Shown here: one piece after another, positions 48,513-60,555 of the stretch
How positions within the stretch are numbered: position 1 is the first letter of the stretch
Layout: each line of letters opens with the position of its first letter
Assembly (NCBI RefSeq): GCF_019279795.1
Contig: NC_056744.1
Location: 1,506,625,045 to 1,506,689,044, forward strand
Reading direction: 5' to 3'
Length of the DNA: 64,000 nt
Source of the DNA: Protopterus annectens
Taxonomy: Eukaryota; Chordata; Ceratodontiformes; Protopteridae
Notes under the pieces: generated by a model
Told to the model about the DNA's origin: nothing
What the model saw: only the letters and a program-made list of their open reading frames with translations
Database searches by the model: none
Program-made: the position numbers and the translations under genes

Positions 48513-48589
<77 letters not shown>
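48513..48589. repeat. (AT)n microsatellite
   Basis: About 77 bp of AT, followed by further TATA-rich DNA to about 48665. Confidence 0.95.
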
Positions 48590-48595
<6 letters not shown>

Positions 48596-48798
48596 ATATA
48601 TATATATAATTTATATATTTATATATACACACACATCTATGTATGCATGTATGTATATATAAGTATTCTAAAAACTAAGATATCTTGGGAATGGAGAAAT
48701 GTGATTTTGCAGTAAAGTTAACTGTAAGTAGGACTCCAGAAAATAGACAAGATGCAGTTGGAATTTACTGAAGAAATCTGACAAAGGAACCAAGATAT

Positions 48799-49015
48799 TT
48801 GGAGCAGATTACTAGAGAAGGAAAGGCAACAGAGTGGGATGAGGCTAAAGAGAAATTTGCATTGCAGGTTAGAGATTGGCTTCCCTACCAGAGATTGAAA
48901 TCAGAGTATAGGCAAACAGAAAGGGAAAGGGGAGTCCTAAGTGAAACATTAGCTCTAGGAGAGTTATTAGTCAAGTCTAGAATAGAGGCTGCTGTTAAAA
49001 AAGGATAATTAGTAG
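48799..49015 (+). pseudogene. Orphan coding relic, possibly a LINE fragment
   Basis: A 69-residue charged frame ('EWDEAKEKFALQVRDWLPYQ', then 'ERERGVLSETLALGELL') with a Leu/Glu heptad feel. It could be a piece of an L1/Tx1-type ORF2 C-terminal region, where a W-x-x-Y-x-x-L/I pattern occurs, but I cannot confirm that. It may belong with the frame at 50695-51141, from which the MITE at 49561 and microsatellites separate it. Confidence 0.3.
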
Positions 49016-49346
49016 GACATATAAAATGCTGCATGTTAACTAAAAGAATCTATCAATAAGGTTAGAAATGATCGGGAAGAAAGACTGGAAAAGCAATTTA
49101 CAAAAAAATAGTCAATACCAAACTGCATATGCTCCCAGAAAAAACCTTAATTCACGCAACAATAAAACAATGTTTTTGCAGGGGTCAAGTCCCCCTGCAC
49201 TCCCCATGTGTGTGGCTGTGCCACCACATCACCTGCTAATTATATATTCTAACTCTAATATTGGTTAATGCAGAGGAAAAGAGCACAGTTCCAAACCACT
49301 GTAATGTAGTAAAATTGTCAATCGGCTGTTCTGTCAACCAAATTCT

Positions 49347-49468
49347 GCGTGTGTGTGTGTGTGCGTGTGTGTGTGTGTCTGTGTGTGTGTGTGTGTGTGT
49401 GTCTGTGTATATGTATATCTATATATATATATCCATATATCTATATATATATATATATATATATATAT

Positions 49469-49520
<52 letters not shown>
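49347..49520. repeat. Compound (GT)n(AT)n microsatellite
   Basis: GT at 49347-49407 with TCT interruptions, then AT with 'tatcca' interruptions to about 49520. Confidence 0.95.
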
Positions 49521-49523
<3 letters not shown>

Positions 49524-49560
49524 TCGTTATATCTATATATGTACATATATACATACATAT

Positions 49561-50207
49561 GGTTCCCGTTAAAACATCTAAATCCCATAACATCGAATCT
49601 CAAAACACTGAGACCATAACATCGAAAACTCATAACATTGAAACTTTGCATCACAACATCAAACACTACAAAGCACATATAAATAACATCCCCTCCACCT
49701 ATAACAACACCAGAATAACAAACACACTTTTTACTATGTTTCTGCAGGGGCATAAGCCATCCTGAAGCATCCATGAGCCCTCCACCCCCCTCATAAATTA
49801 AATATATCAACTCTGAGATCACACTGCAGTGGAAAAAAGTTAATTTTCTAACCCCACTGTATCACGATCTCCATAAAGGCTGTACACATAATGTCTAAAT
49901 CACTTATCTTTATAGCCTAAAAACATCTACAGAGTGGCAAAATAAACACTATACAAATAGTATAAATTCCTACACTATATAAATAATAACTATATAAATA
50001 AAAACTAAAACATCTTATACTGATACCACAAGATTAATAGATTAAACTATAACATTTACATGTTTGATGATACACTACTCAATGTTATACATTTTCACTG
50101 TTATGAAATTTGATGTTACGAGTTTTAGATGTTTTTGGCTTTTGATGTTATGGTCTCAGTGTTTTGACATTCGATGTGATGAGATTTAGATGTTTTGAAG
50201 GGGAACT
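49561..50207. mobile_element. MITE, GGTTCCC ends, 8-bp target duplication
   Basis: 647 bp beginning GGTTCCCGTTAAAACATCTA and ending in 'tagatgttttgaaggggaact', an inverted copy with a few differences. The arms carry 'cataacatcgaa' words in several copies ('ataacatcgaa', 'ataacattgaa', 'acaacatcaaa'). ATACATAT lies on both sides (49553-49560 and 50208-50215). The flanks are AT-rich, so the duplication is suggestive rather than decisive. It resembles the 29932 MITE in terminal GGTTC and in its arm words. Confidence 0.7.
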
Positions 50208-50347
<140 letters not shown>

Positions 50348-50694
50348 TGATAAGTACAAAATATATGTTATATATGACCACACGACTTTACCAAAAATTT
50401 CAAAAAAATTGAACATTAACAAATCACTAAAGAAATATAAATACTCTCCCTTTGTGATTGGTTAAAAAAATAACAGAACAAAACCACTACACCAAACATG
50501 TTGAATATTGGTAATGTTAGGGAAAGGGGGTGTTTTAGAGTTGGTGTTAAGGATGGGACAGTGTCTGGGTTAGCACACATTAGTAAGGTGGAGCAGGGGG
50601 GATGCATTGGATTGCAAAATGATCAGCTCAGATAGCATTTAAAGAAATAAATCCAGACAGTAGAAGTAGAACACAGATACTTTGACCACACAAA

Positions 50695-51193
50695 GTGAAG
50701 ACAGGATCTACCAGAAAATATATTGATGGTAGGAAAGATATAAGGCAAAAGAAGAAGGTAGCAACAGAGGATGACAATGTAACTGAATTAATGAATACGA
50801 ATTTTCAAGAACATAAAGAAATATTTTTTGACATAAAGACTTTGTCAAAGTCTTTGAGCTCTCAAAGAGTTAACTTAATGACTGAACAACAACAAAAGAT
50901 GAAGAAGAGGTGGGTAAAGGTGGCAAAGAAAATATACTGGTTAATTCTAGAAATGTCATTCCTCCTTAAGCTATATGCCTTAGTGGCACACAGGGTCTGT
51001 TCGAACACTAGGTACCTGGAATTACTTGAATGGCATTTAAACACACTGTGTGTTGGGGAGACACTAAACATAAGGGAGAAATTCTTTATATCTAGTGCTT
51101 TAATGGCATGTAAACATGACGAGAATGGGGCTAACCACTAGACATCATGGATGTAATGTAAAAATAATAAAGTAAAAAAAAAAAAACATGAAA
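50695..51193 (+). pseudogene. Orphan 148-residue frame followed by a poly(A)-like tail
   Basis: The open frame 50695-51141 encodes a lysine-rich protein with 'LMTEQQQKMKKRWVKVAKKI' and 'LLEWHLNTLCVGETLNIREK'. It is followed by 'aataataaagt' and a 14-A run at 51176-51189. A 3' AATAAA-like signal plus poly(A) suggests a retrotransposed transcript or the 3' end of an L1-type LINE. I recognise no domain and cannot exclude chance, although 148 codons is long for this AT-rich DNA. Confidence 0.35.
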
Positions 51194-51379
51194 AGGGGAG
51201 GGGTAAACAGTCACTACAATAACAACTTTTCTACTAGTATGCATTTACTGAAGGCTATGAAGTGTAAAACTTCAATGTCTGGCATTAAAGGCTGATTATA
51301 ATAATCTGTGAATTAGCATGGCAGGGAAAGAGGAGACCTCAGGTATGTTTTGACAATAAGGACAGATATGGGATATGTG

Positions 51380-51432
<53 letters not shown>

Positions 51433-51443
51433 TGTGTGTGTGT
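51380..51443. repeat. (GT)n microsatellite
   Basis: About 60 bp of GT with one 'tatg' interruption. Confidence 0.95.
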
Positions 51444-51959
51444 TTGTGTTTTTCCTGTGTCGGTATGTTGAAGAATGATGGGGCAGCACCTCTGCTAACA
51501 CAGTGCTAGCACCACTGTTAACTGCCAAGGGAAATTGCTCATTAGCACTTATGGTAGTTAGAGATTCACAGACATGTAAATTAGCTGAAACTGAGGTCTT
51601 TTCTCACTGCTTCTAATATGTAAATGAACTGGCCTTTTTACCACAGCCCTTAATGTGTGAGACATAGTTCTTACTGAACCTTCAGAGTCGCCTTTAAAAT
51701 ATATGACATGAGATTTGTATTTAGTTATTTTATACCTTTTTAAGAGGTGAGTTCAGGAATAAATGCTTATTTACTTACTTATTATTTATTAATCTGTATC
51801 AACTGGGTTAGCCACTTCTTGGCAGAATCCATTTAAAGAGGGCACCTAAGAGAAAAGCTCCGCCATACAATAAAAGAGCATCCCAGACATAATTGCTTCC
51901 CTGCCCTCAGCCCTCACTCTAAAGACTCTAAACAACATCCTGCCCTCCTACTTCGACTG

Positions 51960-53200
51960 ATTTCAATCCTCTTCTCTGGTGACATCCATCCCAACCCTGG
52001 TCTCTCAACTAGCTAGAGCAATAACTTACCCTCACCATCTTCCTCCTCTCCCCACAATTCTCTCCTATTTGCTACATTAAATGTCCAAAGTTCATTCTAT
52101 AATTTAGCTAACTTTCATGCCTGGCTGTCCCACAAGCAACCAGACATTCTATTTCAGAAACATGGCTACAACCTCATATAAAAGACCCTGAAATGATTCC
52201 TCCCAACTATAGAATTATAAGAAATGACAGGACCCAAAAGAAAGGTGGTGGAGTAGCCTTACTTTACTCCTCTTCCCTAACAGTAACTCCTTATACTAAG
52301 TCCATACCCCAAATCTGAACTAACCCTGGCCCTCCTAAAGATTAATAACAAAAAAAGCTTATGCATAGCTTCCCTATACATCCCCCCAGGTAACAATATC
52401 CCCATTTTTGAGGATATCTTCTCTTGGATCTCATCTAACATACAAAATGAGACTATATTCCTTGGTGACGTTAATATTAACTGGTCTTCTATAAACTCCC
52501 CCACAACCTCTCAGAATATAAACTTATATAAATTCACCCAGTTATTCAATTCTCCCACTAGACCTGTTAAAGATAGTACTTCTGGTAGTATTCTAGACTG
52601 GATACTAGTTTCCCACCCCCATATTATCTCTGACAATGGTATCTTACCTGACTCTCTTAGTGACCATCTCTCTGTCTTTGGCCTTTGTATTCCTTCATCC
52701 CTCCATTTACATCACAATTATATCTCTGTCCATTCCCTGAAAAACTTCAATCCTCAAACCTTCTCTGACTCCTTGAAGCACATGAACTGGAACCCATTAA
52801 AAAAACTTCCTCTGGACAATGCTGTTACTCACTTCAATACTTCATTTATTAACCTACTCAACAGCTTTGGTCCCCTCAGATCTAAAAGGGTCAAATCCAA
52901 AACTGTCCCATGGCTAATCAAATAAATTATCTCCCTCATGCATCTCTGAGATAAATCATGGAAACTGTACCAAAAATATAAAACACCTAACTCCTTGGCC
53001 AAGTACAAACAACTCTGTAAGAGAGTAAAAAACACATTACTACAGACCGAAAATCCTACTACTCAATATTACAAAAGAATCATAAATCAAATCCCAAAAA
53101 GTTCTGGAACAGCATTTCTGCCCTGCTCCATCGTGATTAAAAAGACAACACTTGCCCAGATCCTAACTCTTCTGATCTCTCCTTAGCTACACAATTTGAC
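51960..53200 (+). pseudogene. L2-like ORF2, N-terminus, endonuclease and linker
   Basis: Starts with 'LLLRLISILFSGDIHPNPGL' (51951-52004), a hydrophobic stretch ending in a 2A-like D-I-x-x-N-P-G motif often seen at the head of such ORFs. It continues with 'FATLNVQSSFYNLANF', 'ETIFLGDVNINWSS' (the GD-x-N box) and 'PDSLSDHLSVFGL' (the SDH box). The linker ends in 'YKQLCKRVKNTLLQTENP' (52995-53186). Frameshifts occur at about 52160 and 52310 and stops at 52922 and 52950. Confidence 0.75.
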
Positions 53201-53299
53201 TCCTTCTTTATAGACTCAATAGCAAAGCTCACCACATCTTTCCCTAATAATATATCAGGCTAGACCCCATCTCCCACCACAGAATCAACCCTCTCTGAG

Positions 53300-54150
53300 G
53301 CTACTTATCACCTCCCTGTCTCTATCTAACCTATTCCTATTACTACCATAAAAAAACTTCTACAAAAATTGAAGCCATGCCTTCTCTTGCACCGAGTCTT
53401 GGATGCTGAACAATCACCTTAGTCTCAACCCTTCAAAATCCAAGATCATAATATTTACCCCTTCTAAATCCACCAAAATAGATAAGAACTCTTTATCTAT
53501 AATTTGCCAAAACATGACCACAGTTGAAATAGTTCCCCGCACAAAGCTTCTAGAAGTCCTTATTGATGATCAGCTAAAGTTCGATATCCACCTTACAAAC
53601 TAATATTAGGAAAACACATCAAAACTAGGTATGTTCGCCACAGTCATTATCTTACTCCCTCAGCCAAACACATACTCTCCACTATGTATCTCATATCCTC
53701 CCTTTTTATGGAGCCCCTCTCCTTACCAATCTTCAGTACTCTCTAAAGTCAAAGCTTGCTTCCTGCTACAATAAGACCTCTAAGTTTGCTACCGGATCCA
53801 AATCCTCTTCCCATCAGTGCGAGGCTCTCCACTCCTTCGATTGATTGGAACTTCCTAACTATCTTTCCTACATTCAACTCTCTATTGCCCATAAGCTCAT
53901 CTTCAAACCCTTAAATTGTCCCACACTCTCCTCCACTCTCAAAATGTATCAGCCCAACAGACTACTTAGGTCCAACAATCAGAACCTTCTGGAAGTGTAC
54001 AAGCCTATACTATTATCTTTCTCCCTAGCAAGACTATGGAATTCCCTTCCTCCTCACATTCAAACCACCTACAACCATTCCACCTTTAAGAACCTGCTCC
54101 ATTCACACCTCTCTTCTCACTGGGAATGCCCCTGTTCTCATCCCACCTGA
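53300..54150 (+). pseudogene. L2-like ORF2, RT remnant and C-terminus
   Basis: 'ITTIKKLLQKLKP' at about 53338-53378 is the start of the RT region. It jumps at about 53390 directly to 'NHLSLNPSKSKIIIFTPSKS', which normally lies after the FADD box, so the catalytic palm (roughly 500-600 bp) is deleted. The C-terminal part 'SFSLARLWNSLPPHIQTT' ends at 54150. The deletion junction has no insert I can see. Confidence 0.7.
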
Positions 54151-54649
54151 CTCCCTCCACTGCACCCCTACTCTACTTCATCCTTCTTGTCATCCAAACA
54201 CTCGTCTCCACTATTTCTATCCACAGTTTCCTTTTTTGCTTTCTACTTCCACCCCATTTCACCTCACTTGCAAGGCCTACCCTCCTAAGTACCTTGTTCT
54301 TAATTATTACCTAATTATGCTTTATTAAACTCCTCAAGCACTCTTTACTATTTCACGTAGTGCTATTTTTATGTCTTCACAATACTCTGTGATAACACAT
54401 CCCACAAATGTTTTTCTTACCATTTTGTGTTTGCCTTGTTGTTTTCATTCTCAGACTATGTATAAGTTACAAACTGTTGATTTTTATTTGTGAACTATGT
54501 ATACATTGCAAACTGTTGATTTTTGATTATTGCAAAACTGTACTAGGAGCCTTTCTCCCCAGGCCTCCATTGAAAGTGGGCTCATTTTTGGCCCAATGCA
54601 CTTTCCCGGTAAACAGACTGAAAATAATTAAATAAATAAATATAAGTTT

Positions 54650-55020
54650 GAACAAAATAGCATGCACCATCAAAATCCAAAGCAATTACATTTCATAGTT
54701 TATTTGACAGAATGCTTAACATAATGTATACTGCTAGCGTGTATTCATTTATATAATTCTAAACCTTGACCAAAATATACAATATTAAAATGTAAAAACA
54801 GCAAATTGTGGTTTCTTAATGTTCATAAAACATAACAGCTAAACTGTACTGAAACACTAATTACTGGAAAAACAGCAAAAACCTGTATTAGTGAGAAAAA
54901 GTTCATGCTCATGGGAGAATGATGAATAGTTTAGGGAATGTTCTTATGTAGTACTGAAACAAATAAAAAAACAAGATGTTTGCTGTACTTAACTGCTTCT
55001 GTGGGGTACAGAAAGATATA
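54650..55020. other. No gene recognised
   Basis: AT-rich DNA between the L2-like tail and copy 2 of the long unit. Nothing repeated or coding is visible. Confidence 0.5.
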
Positions 55021-55041
55021 CCCCCAAATTTACTAAACTGC

Positions 55042-55068
55042 TGTGCAGGACTAGCATAGTCCTGCACA
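55042..55068. repeat. Perfect subterminal hairpin, copy 2
   Basis: TGTGCAGGACTA-GCA-TAGTCCTGCACA, a 12-bp stem and 3-nt loop 21 bp from the element edge. The copy 1 counterpart at 6947-6973 has decayed. Such hairpins or inverted sites near transposon ends can be binding sites for the element's proteins. Confidence 0.85.
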
Positions 55069-55436
55069 GAAGTGACCATTTAGGAGCAGGACGGCAGCGC
55101 GCCCTGCATATTAATAAGGCACGCTAATAGGCTTACCCGAAGCATGTACGAGTGCAGGGAGCATGTCTGAGAGCAGAGCTCTCAGGATAAACATGCCCCT
55201 GCAATGTAGAACAGCAGAAAGTGATAAAAAATAAGTGAGACCACTCATAGGTGTCCGCATATCCCCACCAACAGTTCCCCATGTGTACAACAGCAACAGT
55301 ACATAAAAATTAAATGAAGAAACCCCTTTATTGTTTTTTAAAAATCTGACTACAGCTAACCATAGGTACCCTGGTTTGCCCATCACTTAGTTACGTTTAA
55401 AGCAGATTAAAAGGCTGAAGAGGATAACAAGGAAGG

Positions 55437-55520
55437 TATTTGCAAATGAAGCAGCACAGCAATAGTGTAGTGTGCAGAGTATTCGCCTAATTTGCAAGCA
55501 TTCCCGGTTCGAGTCCCACT
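55437..55520 (+). repeat. tRNA-like sequence, copy 2
   Basis: 'tagtgtagtgtg' (A-box-like) and 'ggttcgagtccc' (a consensus-like B box), with a TTCGC/GCAAG anticodon-arm-like pair around 'ctaattt'. The acceptor and T stems do not close, so it is not a functional tRNA. Confidence 0.45.
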
Positions 55521-55861
55521 GCAGCACAGTCTATTTTACATGGCAAAGCACACTATAACCAATATTTTTGTTGCAAAACCTACTACATAACATATATTTA
55601 TGAACTGGAGTACTGCAGGAAATGCACATGTGAAGTGTCAGTGCCATTATGAATAAGACACTAGTAAGCAGGTTTAAGCAAAAATAAGCAGTAGTAATTA
55701 TATGTAAGCTCTAGTAAGTATGTTTGTGTGTTTGCACGGGGTGGTAGCACTGCCTACACAAGTGAAGCAATGTAGAAGGTAACTGAGTCTAAGAAACTGT
55801 AACCGGAAGTTAGCAGTGCTTACCTCCACGCAAACACGTGCAAACTGGCCTACAACTGCTT

Positions 55862-55990
55862 TAAATTGCCTTAAGCACTCTGTATCCAAAGGCCTGTCTT
55901 CTACCCAGCAACAAAATAAACAGCCCCTGCAAGGCTCAAATGCAGGACTCTGCACACCATAGACAACAAGATTTACCACTAAGCCATGCC
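55862..55990 (-). repeat. Old tRNA-derived repeat, copy 2
   Basis: Homologous with 7975-8091. On the minus strand 'ggcatggcttagtggtaaatc' is a good A-box-like start and 'gcatttgagcc' a weakened B box. Confidence 0.5.
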
Positions 55991-56153
55991 AGATATACAT
56001 AAATCGGATGTATACAGAAACATAACAACCAGCCCAGTCATGCAACAGTACAGAGAATGTATACCAACATCTAGATGTATGTGTGTAAATATATTAATAT
56101 CTAAATAGATACAACATATCTATATATATACAGATATAGACATAGATATTTAG

Positions 56154-56154
<1 letters not shown>

Positions 56155-56214
<60 letters not shown>
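56155..56214. repeat. (AT)n microsatellite
   Basis: About 60 bp of AT. It marks the position where copy 1 later received a CR1 3' tail. Confidence 0.95.
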
Positions 56215-56215
<1 letters not shown>

Positions 56216-56365
56216 CCGCACATCTGCAGACAGCAATGGCAGATTGACAAAAACAAATATGTCCACATGCACTGTTAATGGGGTTGAGACACCCCAAATA
56301 ATATACGTCATGTACGAATAGGCATACCCCCCATCACAGCCAAACAATATATCTATATAAATCTA

Positions 56366-56368
<3 letters not shown>

Positions 56369-56437
<69 letters not shown>

Positions 56438-56449
56438 CATATATATATC

Positions 56450-56494
<45 letters not shown>
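56369..56494. repeat. (AT)n microsatellite, interrupted
   Basis: Two AT runs (56369-56432 and 56456-56494) joined by 'aaatacatatatatatctatg'-type DNA. Copy 1 has non-repetitive DNA of different length here (8462-8770), so this region expanded or was replaced in copy 2. Confidence 0.9.
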
Positions 56495-56503
<9 letters not shown>

Positions 56504-59500
56504 CACAGACACACTCAGGGATATGTACAGTAAGATACATATGTAGAAGCTGCACACAATATGGAACAGCCACTATGCTTACAGTTCATACCTGAACAAC
56601 TGTAAACTGTATGGGCCACCCATGCAAATTACAGTTGTTGCCTGCAACATATACCCACAGAGAGGTCATAGAAAAAACACCACACACAGGTTTGCAGAAA
56701 TGGAAAACCTTTATTTGTGTACTACTACAGTTCTATATGCCATGTCATATAGCTGTTCAGACACTGATATCCATATAAACAGATGAATGCAAATGTGAAA
56801 CAGTTATACTAATACAGTAGTCTGGAAAGGTTCACAACTGTTGCTGTCCAGATCAAAGTCTTCAAATTGTACAATAGTAAAGACAGACTGGGCCACAGGA
56901 TACCAAACAATCAATAGTATGTAATGCAGGTGTATAGTTCAGCAGCCTCTATCTACACTCTGTACAATTTCACTAGGTGGTTAAGACTTCAGTTGACCAA
57001 ATGGGATATAACTGTTACGTAACAAGGCATAACTGACACCATCACAAGCACACTGATAAACAGAACAGTCTTGTTTGACAGAGGCAGTAGGCCTGCATTA
57101 ACCCAATTTATGTGAGTAATGTAAATATAGGTGAAGTATACGGTACTGTACATCCATATACCTTAAGGCAGCTCACCCCTGATACCCCACATGCCTAGGT
57201 CATTTATGGTGCATCGCCGCCAGACTCAATACTACAGGCCCATATACCACTTTTCCATACACTGACCTCTGGAGTGCATAAGGTCACACATGTATTGTGT
57301 AGTGAAGCCCACACATATATGGCCCCACCACCACTGTATGTGTTGGGATACAACAGCAGTGGACTGATGGCAGCAATGGCAGTGTGATATACACACAGCC
57401 CACTACAGAACAATCCCTGACAGCATGTCATATGTGTAAAGCTTGGTATGTAGGTGGAGGACAGAGGCTGGAACACAGGCCCATATGTGGAAAACTGTTG
57501 CCATACACTAAGCAAGTTGCTGGTGTTACAGGATAGTCTGAAACATACCCTTAGCCAGGGAATTAAGGTTAGAAACATAAATGGATGTAGCCATGTACTG
57601 ATAGTACTCAACACACACACTGCCATTGAAATATCTGACACAGGACCTGTGTGGTGGACAGACAAAACATGATAGGCATGCCTCTGGCCACCAACAGGAT
57701 AGGCCCACAGTTGAGAGCTGTGCAGACAGACTGCATTCCAAGGTAAACTAGTATGTACACAGGGACCCTGTAACACCAGTACTATACAAAGTGTAACACA
57801 ACTCTACTCACACTCTGTCTGTAGTTCTGGAACCTTCTACAAATATGTAACTGGCCTGAGTGTGCTGGTTCCCCTGGAAGAGGTGTTGCTACCTGCTGTC
57901 TATAACACTGATGCCCACACACAAGAAGGATGTCCAACACACAGTAAAGGTAAAGGGCCATGCCCACATGATGTAGGGATTTATAGTAGGTGGTTGCCAT
58001 GACAGTGGTAATTGGAAGTACTACACAGCAAGCTGCATGCAGTTAGCAAGTGTAGGACACTGATTGGTGCAGAGGCCATCACCTGATCAAGTGCATCACT
58101 TACTAAAGCCAGGCTGCAATCTACAGCAAGCAGCTCAATCCATTAACAGGAGAGAGAAAGCAAGTAAGTAAGCAAGCAGGCTAAAACAAAAGCGGAAAAA
58201 AGAAATCTCAGAAAAATAACAGTTGAAAATGCAGCCATCTAGGCAGCAGCCATTCATAAATATATCATTCCCTCAACAGGTATGTGAAGTATGTGTACAT
58301 GTATTAGAATGTAGTACCTTGTCCATTGTAATGTGATAGATGATGTGGAATGAGTTATATGTGTCATCAGGTGTTGTGATGATGTTCAACTTAACAACTG
58401 CTATGGACAATAGTGTGTGCCCGTGTGGGTAGAAGGCCATAGCTGTTAACTGTGCAGGTCATTACTGACAGACAGGAAGTAAGCCATCATAGTGTGTGTT
58501 GTGTAATGGGGATTATGTATATGACATGGCCAATAGCTGGTGGTGGAAGTAATGCCAGTATGATGGACATGCGGGAGCCATGGACCACCACTGGCAGGAT
58601 ACCCAGGTGAATCTGTAATGTAGCATGCCAGAATGCCATAGGTGTGTAATAGGGTTACTTGCAAACAGGTCCCACATATACCTCACTAATGTCAGGCCAT
58701 GTCCATATCTGGCACCTGTCTGTGTTGTAGGAAGTCAGGACAGTGCAGCTGTGCAGGAAGGTGTTGTGAGATTGTGGAGCTGATGTCTGAATGTACCCCA
58801 CATATAGGTATGCATATGTGTACATATGTCTCATATATAATATATAAGGATAAATGTATATCAGCATGTATGTCCAGAAATATACATATACCCATGTGTA
58901 GACATATATATGTGCACATATATATATATGAATTCACATATATCTACACATATATAAATATATACCTATAAGCAAATGTCTGCATATGTACAAACACACG
59001 TACAAACAGATATGTATGGAAAGACATGTCCCATATATCACTACCACAGTGAAGTGTGCTATGTGTGAGGCAGCAGCACACATAGCAATACACACAGATA
59101 TCTACAGCTGGCAGTGTGTGCACCATGGGCGGTTATGTCACATGATAGTCCTTAACTAGCACCACAGTGCCCCTGTCTGTGAAGTATGCAATGGGAATAT
59201 GAGGAAGTATGGGAGATACACACGTGGAGGTGGTCAGGATTGGTAGATATAGAGGACAGTCTACAGGGGTAGTATGTGACATGTGGTGGGTAAACACTGT
59301 GGATGGTGTGTGTGGTCCATGATGTAGACGCCCCATGGTCCCCAGTATGGGCACAATGGGAACAAGGTTTCCGCCAACTGCCACTCACAACAGCAGTCCA
59401 TGTCCTGAAGGTGCCAGGTCTGGTGGCTAAGTAGGAGGAGCATGTTGGCTGTGTAAATGTGTACTGGGTGCCTCAGACTGATGTAGCACATCCCTCATGT

Positions 59501-60156
59501 GTCTGTGGAGCCTGGTATGGAACAGACCCTAGACCTGAACAGGGGACAGGAACATGTTGGTGTGTGCCCTGAGGGGGGGGCAACATCCCTTGGGTGGTTT
59601 TACCTGATGGTATTGCTGTAACAGTACTCGAGGAGGCCCCAGGTTGGCAAACACATGTCATGTGGCCAGGTATCCTGATCAGATGGGTGTGGAGAGGTGG
59701 ATCACCTGGCCAGTGGAACATATATATGTTATTGTGTCACTGTTATAGTACATGTGTTGGTAGTAATAGTCAACACAATCCTGGTACATGTCCAACAGCA
59801 TGCATAGATCACCCCAATAACACAGACTGTCAGATGTCCAGCAATCTCAGAGCAGCCATACCACTGGCATATATGTAACCATAGTGGCCCTGACAATGGC
59901 ATGCAAGTGAATTGTCTGTAACAGGCCAGCAACGTTAATGTCCACACAGGGGACATGGCTACAATCACATAGCAGAAGGTGTGGTACAATACACAATCTG
60001 TCCAAACGGTAGTTAAGCTGTAGCCATACCTAATGAGTTGTGTGTACAGTCTATTGAAGCTGATATGGTAGGGGGGTGACAGAGATGTGTATTACAAACT
60101 GTGGTAACCTTGCCAAATGAGTTGCTTAGGCCTGTTTCCATCTTCATGTCTTTCAG

Positions 60157-60555
60157 GCAAGAAGTCACACATCAGGTTGCTCATGTATTCAGCGAAGGAG
60201 AATGAGGTTATTAGCCACCTGGTTCAGCACTACCAGGTTCTCTTTGGCAGGACAGCCCATGACCAGCTGGAGTGGACCAACCTTTGGAACGATCTAGTCC
60301 ACAGGGTCATTGATGTTGGTGTGAATAAATGCAGTTATGAGAAGGTCTGGCATCATTGCAGTGACCTGCTATGCAATGGCTGCCTCAGTCTGGGGGGATC
60401 ACCTTGGCACAGGGGGGACATGCCATCCATCCCCCTGACATGTGTGGAGGAGCTCCTGGTCAGCCTCGTGGCACCTGCGCATCTGGAACACCATCAACCA
60501 CTGGACCCCTTCATGGAGGTGGGTGTCACCCACATACTAGCTGAGGAGCATGCAG
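60157..60555 (+). pseudogene. Myb/SANT-like gene, exon 1, copy 2
   Basis: After the acceptor 'tctttcag' (ending 60156) the frame stays open through the whole exon to a good donor GTAAG at 60556. Its SANT-like part reads 'SAKENEVISHLVQHYQVLFG', 'EWTNLWNDLVHRVIDVG', 'SYEKVWHHCSDLLCN'. A further ~60 residues ('PLTCVEELLVSLVAPAHLEH' to 'VGVTHILAEEHAG') are lost to a frameshift in copy 1. The ATG used in copy 1 is AAG here, so initiation would need the upstream in-frame ATG at 60117 or another exon. This is the best view of the protein. Confidence 0.75.

Larger units (their letters stand above)
51890..54645 (+). mobile_element. L2-like LINE, plus strand, internally deleted
   Basis: Carries an APE-type endonuclease and the C-terminal end of a LINE ORF2 in order. 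Its 3' tail is A/T-rich ('aattaaataaataaatataa', about 54625-54645) rather than the 8-bp repeat of the CR1 copies here. The protein style ('ARLWNSLPPHIQTTYNHSTF' near the end) fits the L2/Rex group. Most of the RT palm is missing and stops and frameshifts are frequent, so it is an old relic. Confidence 0.75.

Noticed and set aside
55437-55520. Functional tRNA gene
   Set aside because: A- and B-box-like words are present, but the acceptor stem does not pair and the T stem has only two of five pairs.
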